A stretch of 64,000 bases of DNA from Rhodococcus zopfii NBRC 100606 = JCM 9919 (GTDB lineage: Bacteria > Actinomycetota > Actinomycetes > Mycobacteriales > Mycobacteriaceae). The position numbers and the translations under genes were made by a program. Below the pieces are notes generated by a model. It searched no databases. It was not told the DNA's origin and saw nothing but the letters and a program-made list of their open reading frames with translations. Every line of letters starts with the position of its first letter. Position 1 is the first letter of the stretch. Location of the stretch: positions 1-64,000 of the forward strand of contig NZ_BCXI01000026.1 of assembly GCF_001895025.1 (NCBI RefSeq), in the 5' to 3' direction. This document shows positions 20,194 to 28,816 of the stretch, one piece after another.

Positions 20194-20619
20194 ATGCAAC
20201 GAACGGACGGGAACTTCGACCCCCGGGAGCGGTTGCGCTCCGTGGGGCTCAGGGTGACCGCTCCGCGCGTAGCGGTGCTCGGAACTGTTGCTGCACAGCC
20301 GCATTCCGATGCCGATGAGGTGGCGGCGGCGGTGCGCAGCAAACTCGGCTCCGTGTCCACCCAGGCGATCTACGACGTTCTCAAGGCCTGCGTGAACGCG
20401 GGACTGCTCCGCCGGATCGAACCGGCGGGATCCCCGGCGCGGTTCGAGACCCGGACCGGCGACAACCATCACCACCTCGTGTGCCGCAACTGCGGCACGG
20501 TCGTCGACGTCGACTGTGTGGTCGGCTCGGCGCCCTGCCTCACCCCTTCGGACGCCCGCGGATTCGTCGTCGACGAGGCCGAGGTCACGTTCTGGGGGCT
20601 GTGCCCCGACTGTCTGTAG
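20194..20619 (+). CDS. furA: Fur-family regulator (FurA/CatR type)
   Basis: A 141-residue Fur protein: N-terminal winged helix ([16 protein letters not shown] ... [16 protein letters not shown]), the histidine-rich metal motif [13 protein letters not shown] and a C-terminal CPDC. The two CxxC pairs fit the structural zinc site. It lies 64 bp before the catalase gene, the arrangement of peroxide-sensing FurA/CatR repressors that control their downstream catalase. The start is ATG at 20194, immediately after a good promoter, so translation is probably leaderless. A role in peroxide response is therefore likely; iron regulation is the alternative. Confidence 0.88.
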   Translation: MQRTDGNFDPRERLRSVGLRVTAPRVAVLGTVAAQPHSDADEVAAAVRSKLGSVSTQAIYDVLKACVNAGLLRRIEPAGSPARFETRTGDNHHHLVCRNCGTVVDVDCVVGSAPCLTPSDARGFVVDEAEVTFWGLCPDCL

Positions 20620-20683
20620 CCCCGACCCGGTTCTCGACCCGAGACCCGTGACGATCCCGCGTACCCCGCACCAGGAGGTCACC

Positions 20684-22144
20684 ATGACGAACGCACCCTT
20701 CACCACCAACAACGTGGGCAATCCGGTCGGCAGCGACGACGAATCGCTGACCGCCGGCACCCAGGGCCCGATCCTGCTGCACGATCACTACCTCATCGAG
20801 AAGCTCGCACACTTCAACCGTGAGCGGGTCCCCGAGCGGGTCGTGCACGCCAAGGGCGGCGGTGCGTTCGGTGAGCTCGTCGTCACCGGCGACGTCAGCG
20901 CCTACACCAAGGCTAAGCTCTTCCAGCCGGGTGCGAAAACCGAATCCCTGGTGCGTTTCTCGACCGTGGCCGGTGAACAGGGCAGCCCCGACACCTGGCG
21001 CGACCCGCGTGGGTTCGCCGTCAAGTTCTACACCGAGGACGGAAACTACGACCTGGTCGGCAACAACACGCCCGTCTTCTTCATCAAGGACCCGATCAAG
21101 TTCCCGGACTTCATCCACTCGCAGAAGCGGCTGCCCGCGTCGGGTCTGCGCGACCACACCATGCAGTGGGACTTCTGGACCCTGCGGCCCGAGACCGCGC
21201 ACCAGGTGACCTGGCTGATGGGCGATCGTGGTATTCCCAGGACGTGGCGTCACATGGACGGGTTCGGCTCGCACACCTACCAGTGGATCAACGCCGAGGG
21301 TGAGCGCTTCTGGGTCAAATACCACTTCAAGACGAACCAGGGCATCGAGTTCCTCACCCAGGCCGAGGCCGATGCGCTGGCCGGGTCGGACCCCGACTAC
21401 CACCGCGCCGACCTGTTCGATGCGATCGAGCGCGGTGAGTTCCCGAGCTGGACGCTGAAGGTTCAGGTCATGCCGGTCGCCGAGGCGGAGAACTACCGCT
21501 TCAATCCGTTCGACCTGACGAAGGTGTGGTCGCAGAAGGACTATCCGCTGATCGAGGTCGGGACCTGGACGCTGAACCGTAACCCGCGCAACTTCTTCGC
21601 GGAGATCGAGCAGGCCGCGCTCGCACCGTCGAACATCGTGCCGGGCATCGGTTTCTCACCCGACAAGATGCTCCTCGGCCGCGTGTTCTCCTACGCGGAC
21701 GCGCACCGCTACCGCATCGGCGCCAACCACGCGCAACTGCCGGTGAACGCGGCGCGCAACGAGGTGCGTTCGTACTCGAAGGACGGGAACATGACGTACT
21801 CGTTCAACGATCCGGCGACCCCGGTGTACGCGCCGAACAGCTTCGGCGGCCCGCACGCCGACCGGCAGCAGGCCGGGGACGACGGCCGGTGGGAGTTCGG
21901 CACCGAGGCGGTCCGCGCCGGATACGTGCGGCACGCGGAGGACGACGACTTTGCGCAGGCGGGGACGCTGGTGCGCGAGGTGCTCGACGACGCCGAGCGT
22001 GCGCGGCTCGTCGACAACATCGTCGGGCACGTCCTGGGCGGAACCGCGGAGTCCTTGTACGAGCGGATCTTCGACTATTGGCGGAGCGTCGACGCCGATC
22101 TCGGCAAGAAGGTCGAGGAGAGAGTCCGGGCCGGCCGCGGCTGA
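20684..22144 (+). CDS. katA: Monofunctional haem catalase
   Basis: A 486-residue clade-3-type small-subunit catalase that dismutates hydrogen peroxide. Distal His55 ([12 protein letters not shown]), the distal asparagine region ([12 protein letters not shown]) and the proximal tyrosine in [14 protein letters not shown] are present. It has the N-terminal arm but lacks the extra C-terminal domain of large catalases. The start is ATG 20684 with AGGAGG 6 bases upstream. It is probably repressed by FurA, encoded upstream; a micropeptide gene runs towards it from the right. Confidence 0.95.
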   Translation: MTNAPFTTNNVGNPVGSDDESLTAGTQGPILLHDHYLIEKLAHFNRERVPERVVHAKGGGAFGELVVTGDVSAYTKAKLFQPGAKTESLVRFSTVAGEQGSPDTWRDPRGFAVKFYTEDGNYDLVGNNTPVFFIKDPIKFPDFIHSQKRLPASGLRDHTMQWDFWTLRPETAHQVTWLMGDRGIPRTWRHMDGFGSHTYQWINAEGERFWVKYHFKTNQGIEFLTQAEADALAGSDPDYHRADLFDAIERGEFPSWTLKVQVMPVAEAENYRFNPFDLTKVWSQKDYPLIEVGTWTLNRNPRNFFAEIEQAALAPSNIVPGIGFSPDKMLLGRVFSYADAHRYRIGANHAQLPVNAARNEVRSYSKDGNMTYSFNDPATPVYAPNSFGGPHADRQQAGDDGRWEFGTEAVRAGYVRHAEDDDFAQAGTLVREVLDDAERARLVDNIVGHVLGGTAESLYERIFDYWRSVDADLGKKVEERVRAGRG

Positions 22145-22151
22145 CCGGGCG

Positions 22152-22211
22152 TCAGAGCAAACCCCACCAGTAGAGCAGAGCGGCGAGAACGAAGACGATC
22201 AGGGATTCCAT
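22152..22211 (-). CDS. 19-residue membrane micropeptide between katA and dps
   Basis: The minus strand holds ATG ... TGA for MESLIVFVLAALLYWWGLL, almost entirely a single transmembrane helix with a WW interface pair. A perfect AAGGAGG ribosome site lies 6 bases upstream of the ATG (22218-22224), better than that of most genes here. It is convergent with katA, ending 7 bases from the katA stop, and divergent from dps. No other gene occupies the gap. KdpF-like small regulators have this design, but no partner is evident. I know of no named family for it. Confidence 0.6.
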   Translation of the reverse strand: MESLIVFVLAALLYWWGLL

Positions 22212-22321
22212 CGTCGGCCTCCTTCGCGGGTGGGGCGCTGCCTCCATCATCCGCCCCGTCGGCACCGATATCCACATCGATCACGTTCGTTCACCGCGAA
22301 GCACTCGAAAGGAGTGACAAG

Positions 22322-22795
22322 ATGAAAAGCCCCATCACCAGCACACTCGATCCCGCACGACGCGACGTCGCGGCGGCCGCCCTGCAGGCGGCACTGGTCG
22401 ACCTCGTCGACCTGAGCCTGATCGGTAAGCAGGCGCACTGGACCGTCGTCGGACCCCAGTTCCGCAGTATCCATCTCGCCCTCGACGAGCTCGTCACGGC
22501 AGCACGGGATTTCGCTGACCAGGCGGCCGAGCGCCTCACCGCCGTCGGTGTGGCCCCGGACGGCCGCGCCGCCACGGTGGCACGCGAGTCCGCCGCCAAG
22601 GGATTCGGCGACGGATGGACGAAGGGCGAGGAGGTCGTCGCCGCGATCGTCGACAACATCGCTGCCGTCGTCTCGCGGCTGCGCGCGCATATCGATGCCA
22701 CCGCGGACGCGGATCCGGTGACGCAGGACCTGCTCATCGGGCAGACGGCGCGGCTCGAGCAGCTGCACTGGATGTGGCAGGCGCAGCTCGCCTGA
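22322..22795 (+). CDS. dps: Dps-family ferritin-like DNA-protection protein
   Basis: A 157-residue four-helix protein with the Dps ferroxidase signature: KQAHWTVVGPQFRSIHLALDEL (in part), giving His and Asp/Glu ligands at the dimer interface. Dps dodecamers oxidise and store iron using peroxide and protect DNA. A lysine-poor N-terminus suggests weak DNA binding. GAAAGGAG lies upstream of the ATG. It follows furA-katA, and the three form a peroxide/iron defence group. Confidence 0.9.
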   Translation: MKSPITSTLDPARRDVAAAALQAALVDLVDLSLIGKQAHWTVVGPQFRSIHLALDELVTAARDFADQAAERLTAVGVAPDGRAATVARESAAKGFGDGWTKGEEVVAAIVDNIAAVVSRLRAHIDATADADPVTQDLLIGQTARLEQLHWMWQAQLA

Positions 22796-22923
22796 CTCAC
22801 CACCCGTCCGTTCGAACAACTGTGTGACGGATGTGTCGGGAGTGATTGCTAGGTTGGAACCCGGACCGATGCCTCGGCGTCGGCCCGGGTTTCTGCCTGT
22901 GCTCTCGAAAGGTGTTCTCTGTC

Positions 22924-23733
22924 ATGGTGATGGGTCCCACCCATGCGGTTTCCGGGGCGCTCGTCGGATTGCTCGTCGCCGACGTGCTGCCGCGGGAGTG
23001 GGGTGGGCCGACGTCCACCGCCGAGACGTTCGCATTCGCGGCGGTGTGTGCCGGCGCGGCGCTGCTGCCCGACCTCGACACCGCCCAGTCGACGGTCGCC
23101 CGGTCGTTCGGTCCGGTGAGCCAGGCTGTCGCCGGCGGCATCGACCGGGTGTCGGTCGGCTACTACAACCTGACCAAGGGGCGCCGCGACCGGAAGCGAC
23201 GCGGCGGCCACCGCACCCTGACCCACACCGCGCTGTTCGCCGGGCTGCTCGGCGTCGGGGTGTCCGCGCTCGTCGCGCGATTCGGGCGCGAAGCAATCAT
23301 CGCGGTCCTGTTCATCACGCTCGGGCTGGCGCTGCGCGGGCTGTTCGGCGGCTGGGCCAAGCGCAACGGCTGGCTCGCGGTCACCGCGACGGCCGCGGTG
23401 CTGTCGGTGCTCACGTGGACGTGGTTCCCCGGCGAGGTCGGGTCCGTCGGGCTCGGGGTCGCGGTGACGCTGGGCTGTGTGACGCACTGCCTCGGCGATG
23501 CCATCACGAAGGAGGGTATCCCGTTCCTGGCCCCGTTCCTGCCGTGGCGGGGTGAGCGGTGGTGGGAGTTCAGGATGCCGGGGTTCGTTGCGATCCGGGC
23601 CGGCGGGCCGTTCGAGGTCGGGATACTCGGTCCGGGTCTGACGCTGGCGGCGGTGGGGTTCGCGATCTGGTCGATCGACGGTGCGCCCGAATACATCCAG
23701 GGTGCGCTCGAAGCTTCCGGCCTGGGGTTCTGA
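22924..23733 (+). CDS. Membrane-bound metal-dependent hydrolase (YdjM/DUF457 family)
   Basis: A 269-residue membrane protein starting MVMGPTHAVSGALVGLL, where the N-terminal histidine is the family's first metal ligand. LLPDLDTAQS and GGHRTLTHT supply further Asp and His ligands. Several transmembrane helices follow (about 95-190 and 235-255). The family includes LexA-regulated YdjM and is thought to be a membrane metallohydrolase of unknown substrate. AAAGG precedes the ATG. No operon partner is evident. Confidence 0.8.
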   Translation: MVMGPTHAVSGALVGLLVADVLPREWGGPTSTAETFAFAAVCAGAALLPDLDTAQSTVARSFGPVSQAVAGGIDRVSVGYYNLTKGRRDRKRRGGHRTLTHTALFAGLLGVGVSALVARFGREAIIAVLFITLGLALRGLFGGWAKRNGWLAVTATAAVLSVLTWTWFPGEVGSVGLGVAVTLGCVTHCLGDAITKEGIPFLAPFLPWRGERWWEFRMPGFVAIRAGGPFEVGILGPGLTLAAVGFAIWSIDGAPEYIQGALEASGLGF

Positions 23734-23828
23734 CGAAGATTTCCGAAGCCACTGGTATCGGAAGTGAACATGTTCTATTTTTGCACCTGACCTCCCCGGC
23801 CCCCACCCCCAGATCGGAGCTCGACGAC

Positions 23829-25577
23829 GTGAGCGAGAGTGCACCGGCCCCCAGCCTCAGCCGACGTGGATTCCTCGGCGCCGCCGCGGGAGCGGCGGCA
23901 CTGACCGGCCTCGGCTGGAGCCCCGCCGGTGCCGTCCCTCTCGGTGACCCGCGGGCGACCATCCCGGCGCCGCCGGAGTTCCCCGCCGACATCCCGCTCG
24001 CTCAGCAGCGCTTCGAGAACTGGGCCAAGACGATCCGGTTCGACGCCGTCTGGACCGCGACGGCCCGCGATCCACAGGACGTCGTGCGCATCGCGAACTG
24101 GGCGCACGGCCACGGCTACCGCATTCGCCCGCGCGGCACCATGCACAGTTGGAGTCCGCTCACCGTCGTGCCCGGCAGCAATGTCGACAAGATCGTGCTC
24201 ATCGACACGATGGCGCACCTGAACTCCGTGAGTGTCGACCCCTCCGGTGCACCCGCGACCGTCGCCGCCGGTGCCGGGGCGAGCATCGAGTCGATCCTCG
24301 CCGCCCTCGAGCACGAGGGACTCGGATGGGCGAATTCGCCCGCCATCGGCGACATCACGATCGCCGGTGCCCTGTCCATCGGTGCGCACGGCGCGACCTG
24401 CCCCGCGGCGGGGGAGAAGGTGACACCGGGCCAGTCGTTCGGCTCGCTGTCGAATCTCGTCGTCGCGCTCGACGCCGTCGTGTGGAATGCGGCATCCGGC
24501 GCCTACGAACTGCGCACCTTCCGGCGGTCCGACTCCGACATCACCGCACTGCTCGCCCACGTCGGCCGCGGCTTCGTGACGTCGGTGACCCTGCAGGCCG
24601 GCGCGAACTACCGGCTGCGCTGCCAGAGCTTCACCGACGTGCCGTGGCAGGAACTGTTCGCCCCCGCCGGATCGCCCGGCCGCACGTTCGAGCGCTTCGT
24701 CGAGGAAAGCGGACGCGTCGAGGCGATCTGGTTCCCCTTCACCGAAACTCCGTGGCTGAAGATCTGGTCGGTCAGCCCCGAGAAGCCCGCCGCGTCCCGC
24801 GAGGTATCGGGCCCCTACAACTACTACTTCTCCGACTCCATCCCGGAGTCCGTGACGACCCCGCTCGGGCAGGTCGCGAGTGGTCTGCAGGCCGCCACAC
24901 CGGCGTTCGGGGCGGGTCAGTTCGGCGCGGTCGCCGCCGGGCTCGCCGCGACCGGTACCACCGATCTGTGGGGCTGGTCGAAGGACCTGTTGTTCTACCT
25001 GCGGCACACGACGCTGCGTGTCGTCGCCGGTGGTGGTGTCGTGGTGACGCGCCGCGAGAACATCGCGCGCGTCATCAACGAGTTCACCACGTGGCTGAAC
25101 GAACGCATGAACCATTACGCCGCACTCGGGCAGTACCCGGTCAACGGGCCGTTCGAGGTGCGGCTGTGCACCGTCGACGACCAGTCCGAGGTCCTCGTCG
25201 ACTCGGCGGGCGCCCCGAATCTGTCACCGGTGCGACCCCGTCCCGACCGGCCGGATTGGGACACCGCGATCTGGATGAACGTGGTCTCGCTTCCCGGCAC
25301 CGCCGGACTGTCCGCGTTCTTCCGGGAGATGGAACAGTGGATGGCCGACCATTATTCGGGCGACTACGCGACCTTCCGCTCCGAATGGTCCAAGGGCTGG
25401 GCGTTCGACGACGAGGGCGGCTACCGCAATCCGCAGTTCCTCGGCGAGACCATTCCGGCCATGTACCGCACCGGCCTTTCGTCGAAGGCGGGCTGGGACG
25501 GTGCTCTCGAGGTGTTCGACCGGCACGACCCGCACCGCGTGTTCGGCAACGAATTCCTCGACGAGCTGTTTCCCTGA
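23829..25577 (+). CDS. Tat-exported cholesterol oxidase, VAO type (class II)
   Basis: A 582-residue flavoprotein with a twin-arginine signal (SRRGFLGAAAGAAALTGLG, cleavage near residue 38). The FAD-binding PCMH domain carries PRGTMHSWSPLT, whose histidine is the site of covalent FAD linkage in the Brevibacterium class II enzyme. The substrate domain and the C-terminal FDRHDPHRVFGNEFLDELFP end match that family. It would oxidise and isomerise cholesterol to cholest-4-en-3-one outside the cell. The start is GTG 23829 with GGAG about 10 bases upstream. It is unrelated in fold to the GMC protein at 15954. Confidence 0.85.
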   Translation: MSESAPAPSLSRRGFLGAAAGAAALTGLGWSPAGAVPLGDPRATIPAPPEFPADIPLAQQRFENWAKTIRFDAVWTATARDPQDVVRIANWAHGHGYRIRPRGTMHSWSPLTVVPGSNVDKIVLIDTMAHLNSVSVDPSGAPATVAAGAGASIESILAALEHEGLGWANSPAIGDITIAGALSIGAHGATCPAAGEKVTPGQSFGSLSNLVVALDAVVWNAASGAYELRTFRRSDSDITALLAHVGRGFVTSVTLQAGANYRLRCQSFTDVPWQELFAPAGSPGRTFERFVEESGRVEAIWFPFTETPWLKIWSVSPEKPAASREVSGPYNYYFSDSIPESVTTPLGQVASGLQAATPAFGAGQFGAVAAGLAATGTTDLWGWSKDLLFYLRHTTLRVVAGGGVVVTRRENIARVINEFTTWLNERMNHYAALGQYPVNGPFEVRLCTVDDQSEVLVDSAGAPNLSPVRPRPDRPDWDTAIWMNVVSLPGTAGLSAFFREMEQWMADHYSGDYATFRSEWSKGWAFDDEGGYRNPQFLGETIPAMYRTGLSSKAGWDGALEVFDRHDPHRVFGNEFLDELFP

Positions 25578-25591
25578 GGCATGATCGGGCC

Positions 25592-26320
25592 ATGACTCGT
25601 CCCGATTACCCGGCGTTGCTGCGCGCCGACACCGACCGGCTGCTCGACGTCATCGACGGGCGCTTCGACCGACCCGTTCCGACCTGTCCTGGCTGGAGCG
25701 TCGAGCGGCTCGTGGGGCACGTCGGACGGGTGCATCGGCGGGCGGCGACGTGGCTGGCCACCGGCGGAGGCTCATCCGAGATCGAAACACCGCCTGCGCC
25801 GGAGCATCTCGCGGATTGGGTGCGGCGCGGGCTCGACGATCTGCTCGCGGCCCAGCGCGCCGTCGACCCGGAACGGACGGTCGAGACCTGGGACGGACCG
25901 CGGCATTCCGCGTTCTGGATGCGGCGCATGGCGATCGAAACCGCACTGCACCGCGTCGACGCGGAACTGGCGGTCGGCCACGCCACGCCGATCGACACCG
26001 CCCTGGCGCTCGACGGTGTCGACGAGTTGTTCGAGGTGATCGTCCCGCACCGCGGCACCGGTGACCTGCACCGTGGTGGGCAGACGATCCATCTGCACGC
26101 GACCGACCCGGGCGTCGGGGCCGGTGCCGGCGAGTGGTTGCTGGCGTTGGGTGCCGATGCCGTGACCGTCGAACACGCCCACGCGAAAGGCGATGTCGCG
26201 GTGCGGGGTTCTGCGTCGGATCTGCTGCTGTTGCTGTGGAACCGGGTGGATTCCGCCGGGTTCGAGGTTTTCGGGGATCGCGCGATCCTCGAGCGCTGGC
26301 GCAGCGCCGTGACCGTCTGA
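25592..26320 (+). CDS. Maleylpyruvate isomerase/mycothiol-dependent enzyme family protein
   Basis: A 242-residue protein with the DinB-like MDMPI N-terminal four-helix domain (TCPGWSVERLVGHVGRVHR, and a second histidine in RMAIETALHRVDAE) that binds a divalent metal, and a C-terminal alpha/beta domain (about 150-240). Family members use mycothiol as cofactor for isomerisation or conjugation, but many are uncharacterised. It starts 15 bp after the cholesterol oxidase gene on the same strand, so co-transcription is likely. Confidence 0.82.
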   Translation: MTRPDYPALLRADTDRLLDVIDGRFDRPVPTCPGWSVERLVGHVGRVHRRAATWLATGGGSSEIETPPAPEHLADWVRRGLDDLLAAQRAVDPERTVETWDGPRHSAFWMRRMAIETALHRVDAELAVGHATPIDTALALDGVDELFEVIVPHRGTGDLHRGGQTIHLHATDPGVGAGAGEWLLALGADAVTVEHAHAKGDVAVRGSASDLLLLLWNRVDSAGFEVFGDRAILERWRSAVTV

Positions 26321-26341
26321 ACGCCCGTGCGGGCCCCGCCG

Positions 26342-26389
26342 CCCGTGTGCCTTGTCGGGCCCTCGTGACCGCCACGAAAGGCACACGGG
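26342..26389. terminator. Bidirectional terminator
   Basis: A perfect 12-bp inverted repeat (CCCGTGTGCCTT and complement) with a 24-base loop lies between convergent genes ending at 26320 and 26399. Confidence 0.65.
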
Positions 26390-26398
26390 ACGGGTTGT

Positions 26399-27670
26399 CT
26401 ACGAGTTGGCGAGCTCGTAGCGGCGGCGGTATTCGTGCTTGGACGTCTCGCTGGTGTCGACGTCGGTCGCCTTGGCGCGCAGCGCGCCCACGGTGGCCTG
26501 CTCCCGCGGGATGTGCTTGAACGGATCCCAGTCGAAGAACCGGGCGACGTTCTCGTGCGTGATCTTGTCGATCTCCGCGTCGGTGCAGTTCGACGCCGTC
26601 AGCTCCGTCATCAGCATCTCCGGAGAGTTCGGCCAGGTCGAATCCGAGTGCGGGTAGTCGCATTCCCACGCGATCGTGTCGATGCCGAGGCGGTCGCGGT
26701 TGCTCAGCGCGCTCGGCTCGGTGATGTAGCAGGCCAGGAAGTTCTTGCGCCATGCGTCGGTCGGGGTCATGCCCTTGGGCAGGAAGGTCCGTCCGGTCCA
26801 CTCCTGATTGGTGACGTGGCGTTCGAGCCGATCGAGCCACGGCGGAACCCAGCCGACCCCGCCTTCGCTCATCGCGAACTTCAGGTCGGGGAACTTCTTG
26901 ATCGCGCCGCTGAGCATCACGTCGGTCGCTGCGATCGTCGAGATCAGCGGGGTCAGGATCATCATGTCGTCGAGGTCGAAGCCCTCGGCGCGCTTGACGA
27001 GGCTGATGCCGCCCCCGATGTGCAGGCTCAGCACGATGTTGCGGTCGGCGCACGCCTTGAAGATCGGATCCCAGTAGCCCGACTTGAAGGGCGGGTAGCC
27101 CTCGCCGACGCCGTACGGGGTCTCCGGGATGCTGATGGAACGGACCCCCATCGCGTCGAGGCGCTCGATCTCCTTGACCGACTCGTCCACGTCGAAGAAC
27201 GGGACGATGCCCAGCGGGATGAACCGGCCGGGGTAGGTGCTCGGGACCTCACCGACCACCCAGTCGTTGAACGCCTTGCAGGCGGCGAGCGAGAGCTTCT
27301 TGTCCGGCAGGCTCGCCAGGTGTGTGCCGGCGAACCCGGGGAACGTGGCGAAGAGGGTCGCTGCGAGGGTGCCGTTGGCGTCCATGTCGCGCACGCGCAG
27401 GTCCATGTCGTAGATGCCGGGCCGCATCTCGGCGTAACCGGTGGGGTCCATGCCCCATTCCTCCTTCGGCCACGACGCGACCGCGTTCAGGCCCGAGCTC
27501 CCGACCACGACGCCCTGGAACATCCACGCCTGCACGTCGGGATTTCGCGGATTTGCGGTCAGCTTCGGCGCCTGGTCCCTGAGGCTCTTCGGGAAGTACT
27601 TCTCGAACAGGTCGGGTGGCTCGACCACGTGGTCGTCGATGCTGATCATCACCATGTCGTCAATGTTCAT
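26399..27670 (-). CDS. Amidohydrolase-2 family metal-dependent hydrolase/decarboxylase
   Basis: A 423-residue TIM-barrel protein. The N-terminal metal motif is in MISIDDHVVEPPDLF, further ligands lie in LSLHIGGG and AWECDYPHSDS, and the C-terminus carries ITHENVARFF. This set is typical of the amidohydrolase-2 (ACMSD-like) proteins that abound in Rhodococcus and Mycobacterium and are often linked to aromatic or steroid ring-cleavage. The substrate is unknown. It diverges from the hotdog gene at 27814, with 143 bp between them that may hold two promoters. Confidence 0.82.
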   Translation of the reverse strand: MNIDDMVMISIDDHVVEPPDLFEKYFPKSLRDQAPKLTANPRNPDVQAWMFQGVVVGSSGLNAVASWPKEEWGMDPTGYAEMRPGIYDMDLRVRDMDANGTLAATLFATFPGFAGTHLASLPDKKLSLAACKAFNDWVVGEVPSTYPGRFIPLGIVPFFDVDESVKEIERLDAMGVRSISIPETPYGVGEGYPPFKSGYWDPIFKACADRNIVLSLHIGGGISLVKRAEGFDLDDMMILTPLISTIAATDVMLSGAIKKFPDLKFAMSEGGVGWVPPWLDRLERHVTNQEWTGRTFLPKGMTPTDAWRKNFLACYITEPSALSNRDRLGIDTIAWECDYPHSDSTWPNSPEMLMTELTASNCTDAEIDKITHENVARFFDWDPFKHIPREQATVGALRAKATDVDTSETSKHEYRRRYELANS

Positions 27671-27813
27671 CGGAATCCTCTCGTGCGGAACAGAGCTGTC
27701 CCGGCGGCACTCGCTTCATGTGAGAATATTACTTTCAGATCTGAGAATCCAGATTTCGAAGTACGTCGACAAGGCTCCTACGCGGCGGGTGGTACCTCTG
27801 ACATGATGCCGTT

Positions 27814-28725
27814 ATGAAAGAGAACGCCATTTCCGTCGACTTCTCGGAGGATCTGTCCGAGCTCGTCCTGTCGGGGGCGCGCACGTTCACCGCGGACTTC
27901 GGGCTCAACACCCTCCTGCTCGACGAGCGACGATCGGTGATCCGCGCGAACCTCACCGACAAGCTGCGCTCACCGGCCGGCGGAGCGGCGCTGGGATTCC
28001 TGGTGACCGCCGTCGACATCGTGACCTCGGACCCCGCACTCGTCGCCGGGGGCGGCGACTGGACGGCGACGCAGGACCTGTCCCTGCACGCGGTGACCGC
28101 GCCGAAGGACGGCCCGCTCTTCGTCGACGCCAACCTCGTCCGGGTCGGCAAGAAGACGGTCGTCGTGTCGGCGGACGTCTACGACGGTCACGGTCGCGAG
28201 GACCTCGCCGGCTTCGCACGCGAGATCGACGGCGGCGCGGCCGGGAAGCCCTGCGGACCGACACTCGCCGCGCGCGGGCTCGTCACCTTCGCGCGGCTGC
28301 CCCGGCATGCGGCGTCCCACGCGGACCTCTACACACCCGGACAATGGGTGGGCAAGGTTCGGGGCCACCCGGAGCGGGAAATCGACGGCGACATCTACGA
28401 GCGTCTCGACCTGCGTGTCGTCGACGCGGCAGCCGGTGTCCTCGAACTCGACCGCAGCCTGTTCGTCCTCAACCAGATCGGCACCATCCAGGGCGGCGCG
28501 CAGGCCCTGCTCGCCGAGGCCGCCGCACATGCCATGCGGCCGGGTCTCGTCGCCACCGACATGCTCGTCCGCTACCTGTCCCAGGTGCGGTCCGGCCCGG
28601 CGCGCTCGTACGGCACGGTCGTGCGGGACGCCCCCGACCACAGCGTGATCGACATCCGGCTGGTCGACGCCGGGGACGACGAGCGGGTACTCGCGCTGAT
28701 GACGGTGACACTGCAGCGACCGTAG
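27814..28725 (+). CDS. Double-hotdog PaaI-type thioesterase-like protein
   Basis: A 303-residue protein made of two hotdog domains (about 20-140 and 170-300), each with a PaaI-like core (RANLTDKLRSPAGGAALGFL; LNQIGTIQGGAQALLAEAA). The second Asn/Gln-Gly-Gly motif resembles the 4HBT/PaaI active site, so acyl-CoA thioester hydrolysis is likely. The start is ATG at 27814. Divergent from the amidohydrolase gene, with which it may share regulation. Substrate unknown. Confidence 0.75.
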   Translation: MKENAISVDFSEDLSELVLSGARTFTADFGLNTLLLDERRSVIRANLTDKLRSPAGGAALGFLVTAVDIVTSDPALVAGGGDWTATQDLSLHAVTAPKDGPLFVDANLVRVGKKTVVVSADVYDGHGREDLAGFAREIDGGAAGKPCGPTLAARGLVTFARLPRHAASHADLYTPGQWVGKVRGHPEREIDGDIYERLDLRVVDAAAGVLELDRSLFVLNQIGTIQGGAQALLAEAAAHAMRPGLVATDMLVRYLSQVRSGPARSYGTVVRDAPDHSVIDIRLVDAGDDERVLALMTVTLQRP

Positions 28726-28733
28726 ATGCGGTT

Positions 28734-28812
28734 CGAGGGTGCACAAATGGTCGTTTCAGGCGGGCGGATTCAGGAACCCGAGCGGCGTGTCGCAACCGTT
28801 TGTGCACACTCG
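28734..28812. repeat. Imperfect 20-bp inverted repeat between convergent genes
   Basis: Arms 28734-28753 and 28793-28812 match at 17 of 20 positions (core GTGCACAAA), with a 39-base spacer. It lies between the hotdog gene and the TerD-fusion gene, whose 3' ends face each other. A terminator or the trace of a mobile unit are both possible. Confidence 0.5.
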
Positions 28813-28816
28813 ACGG

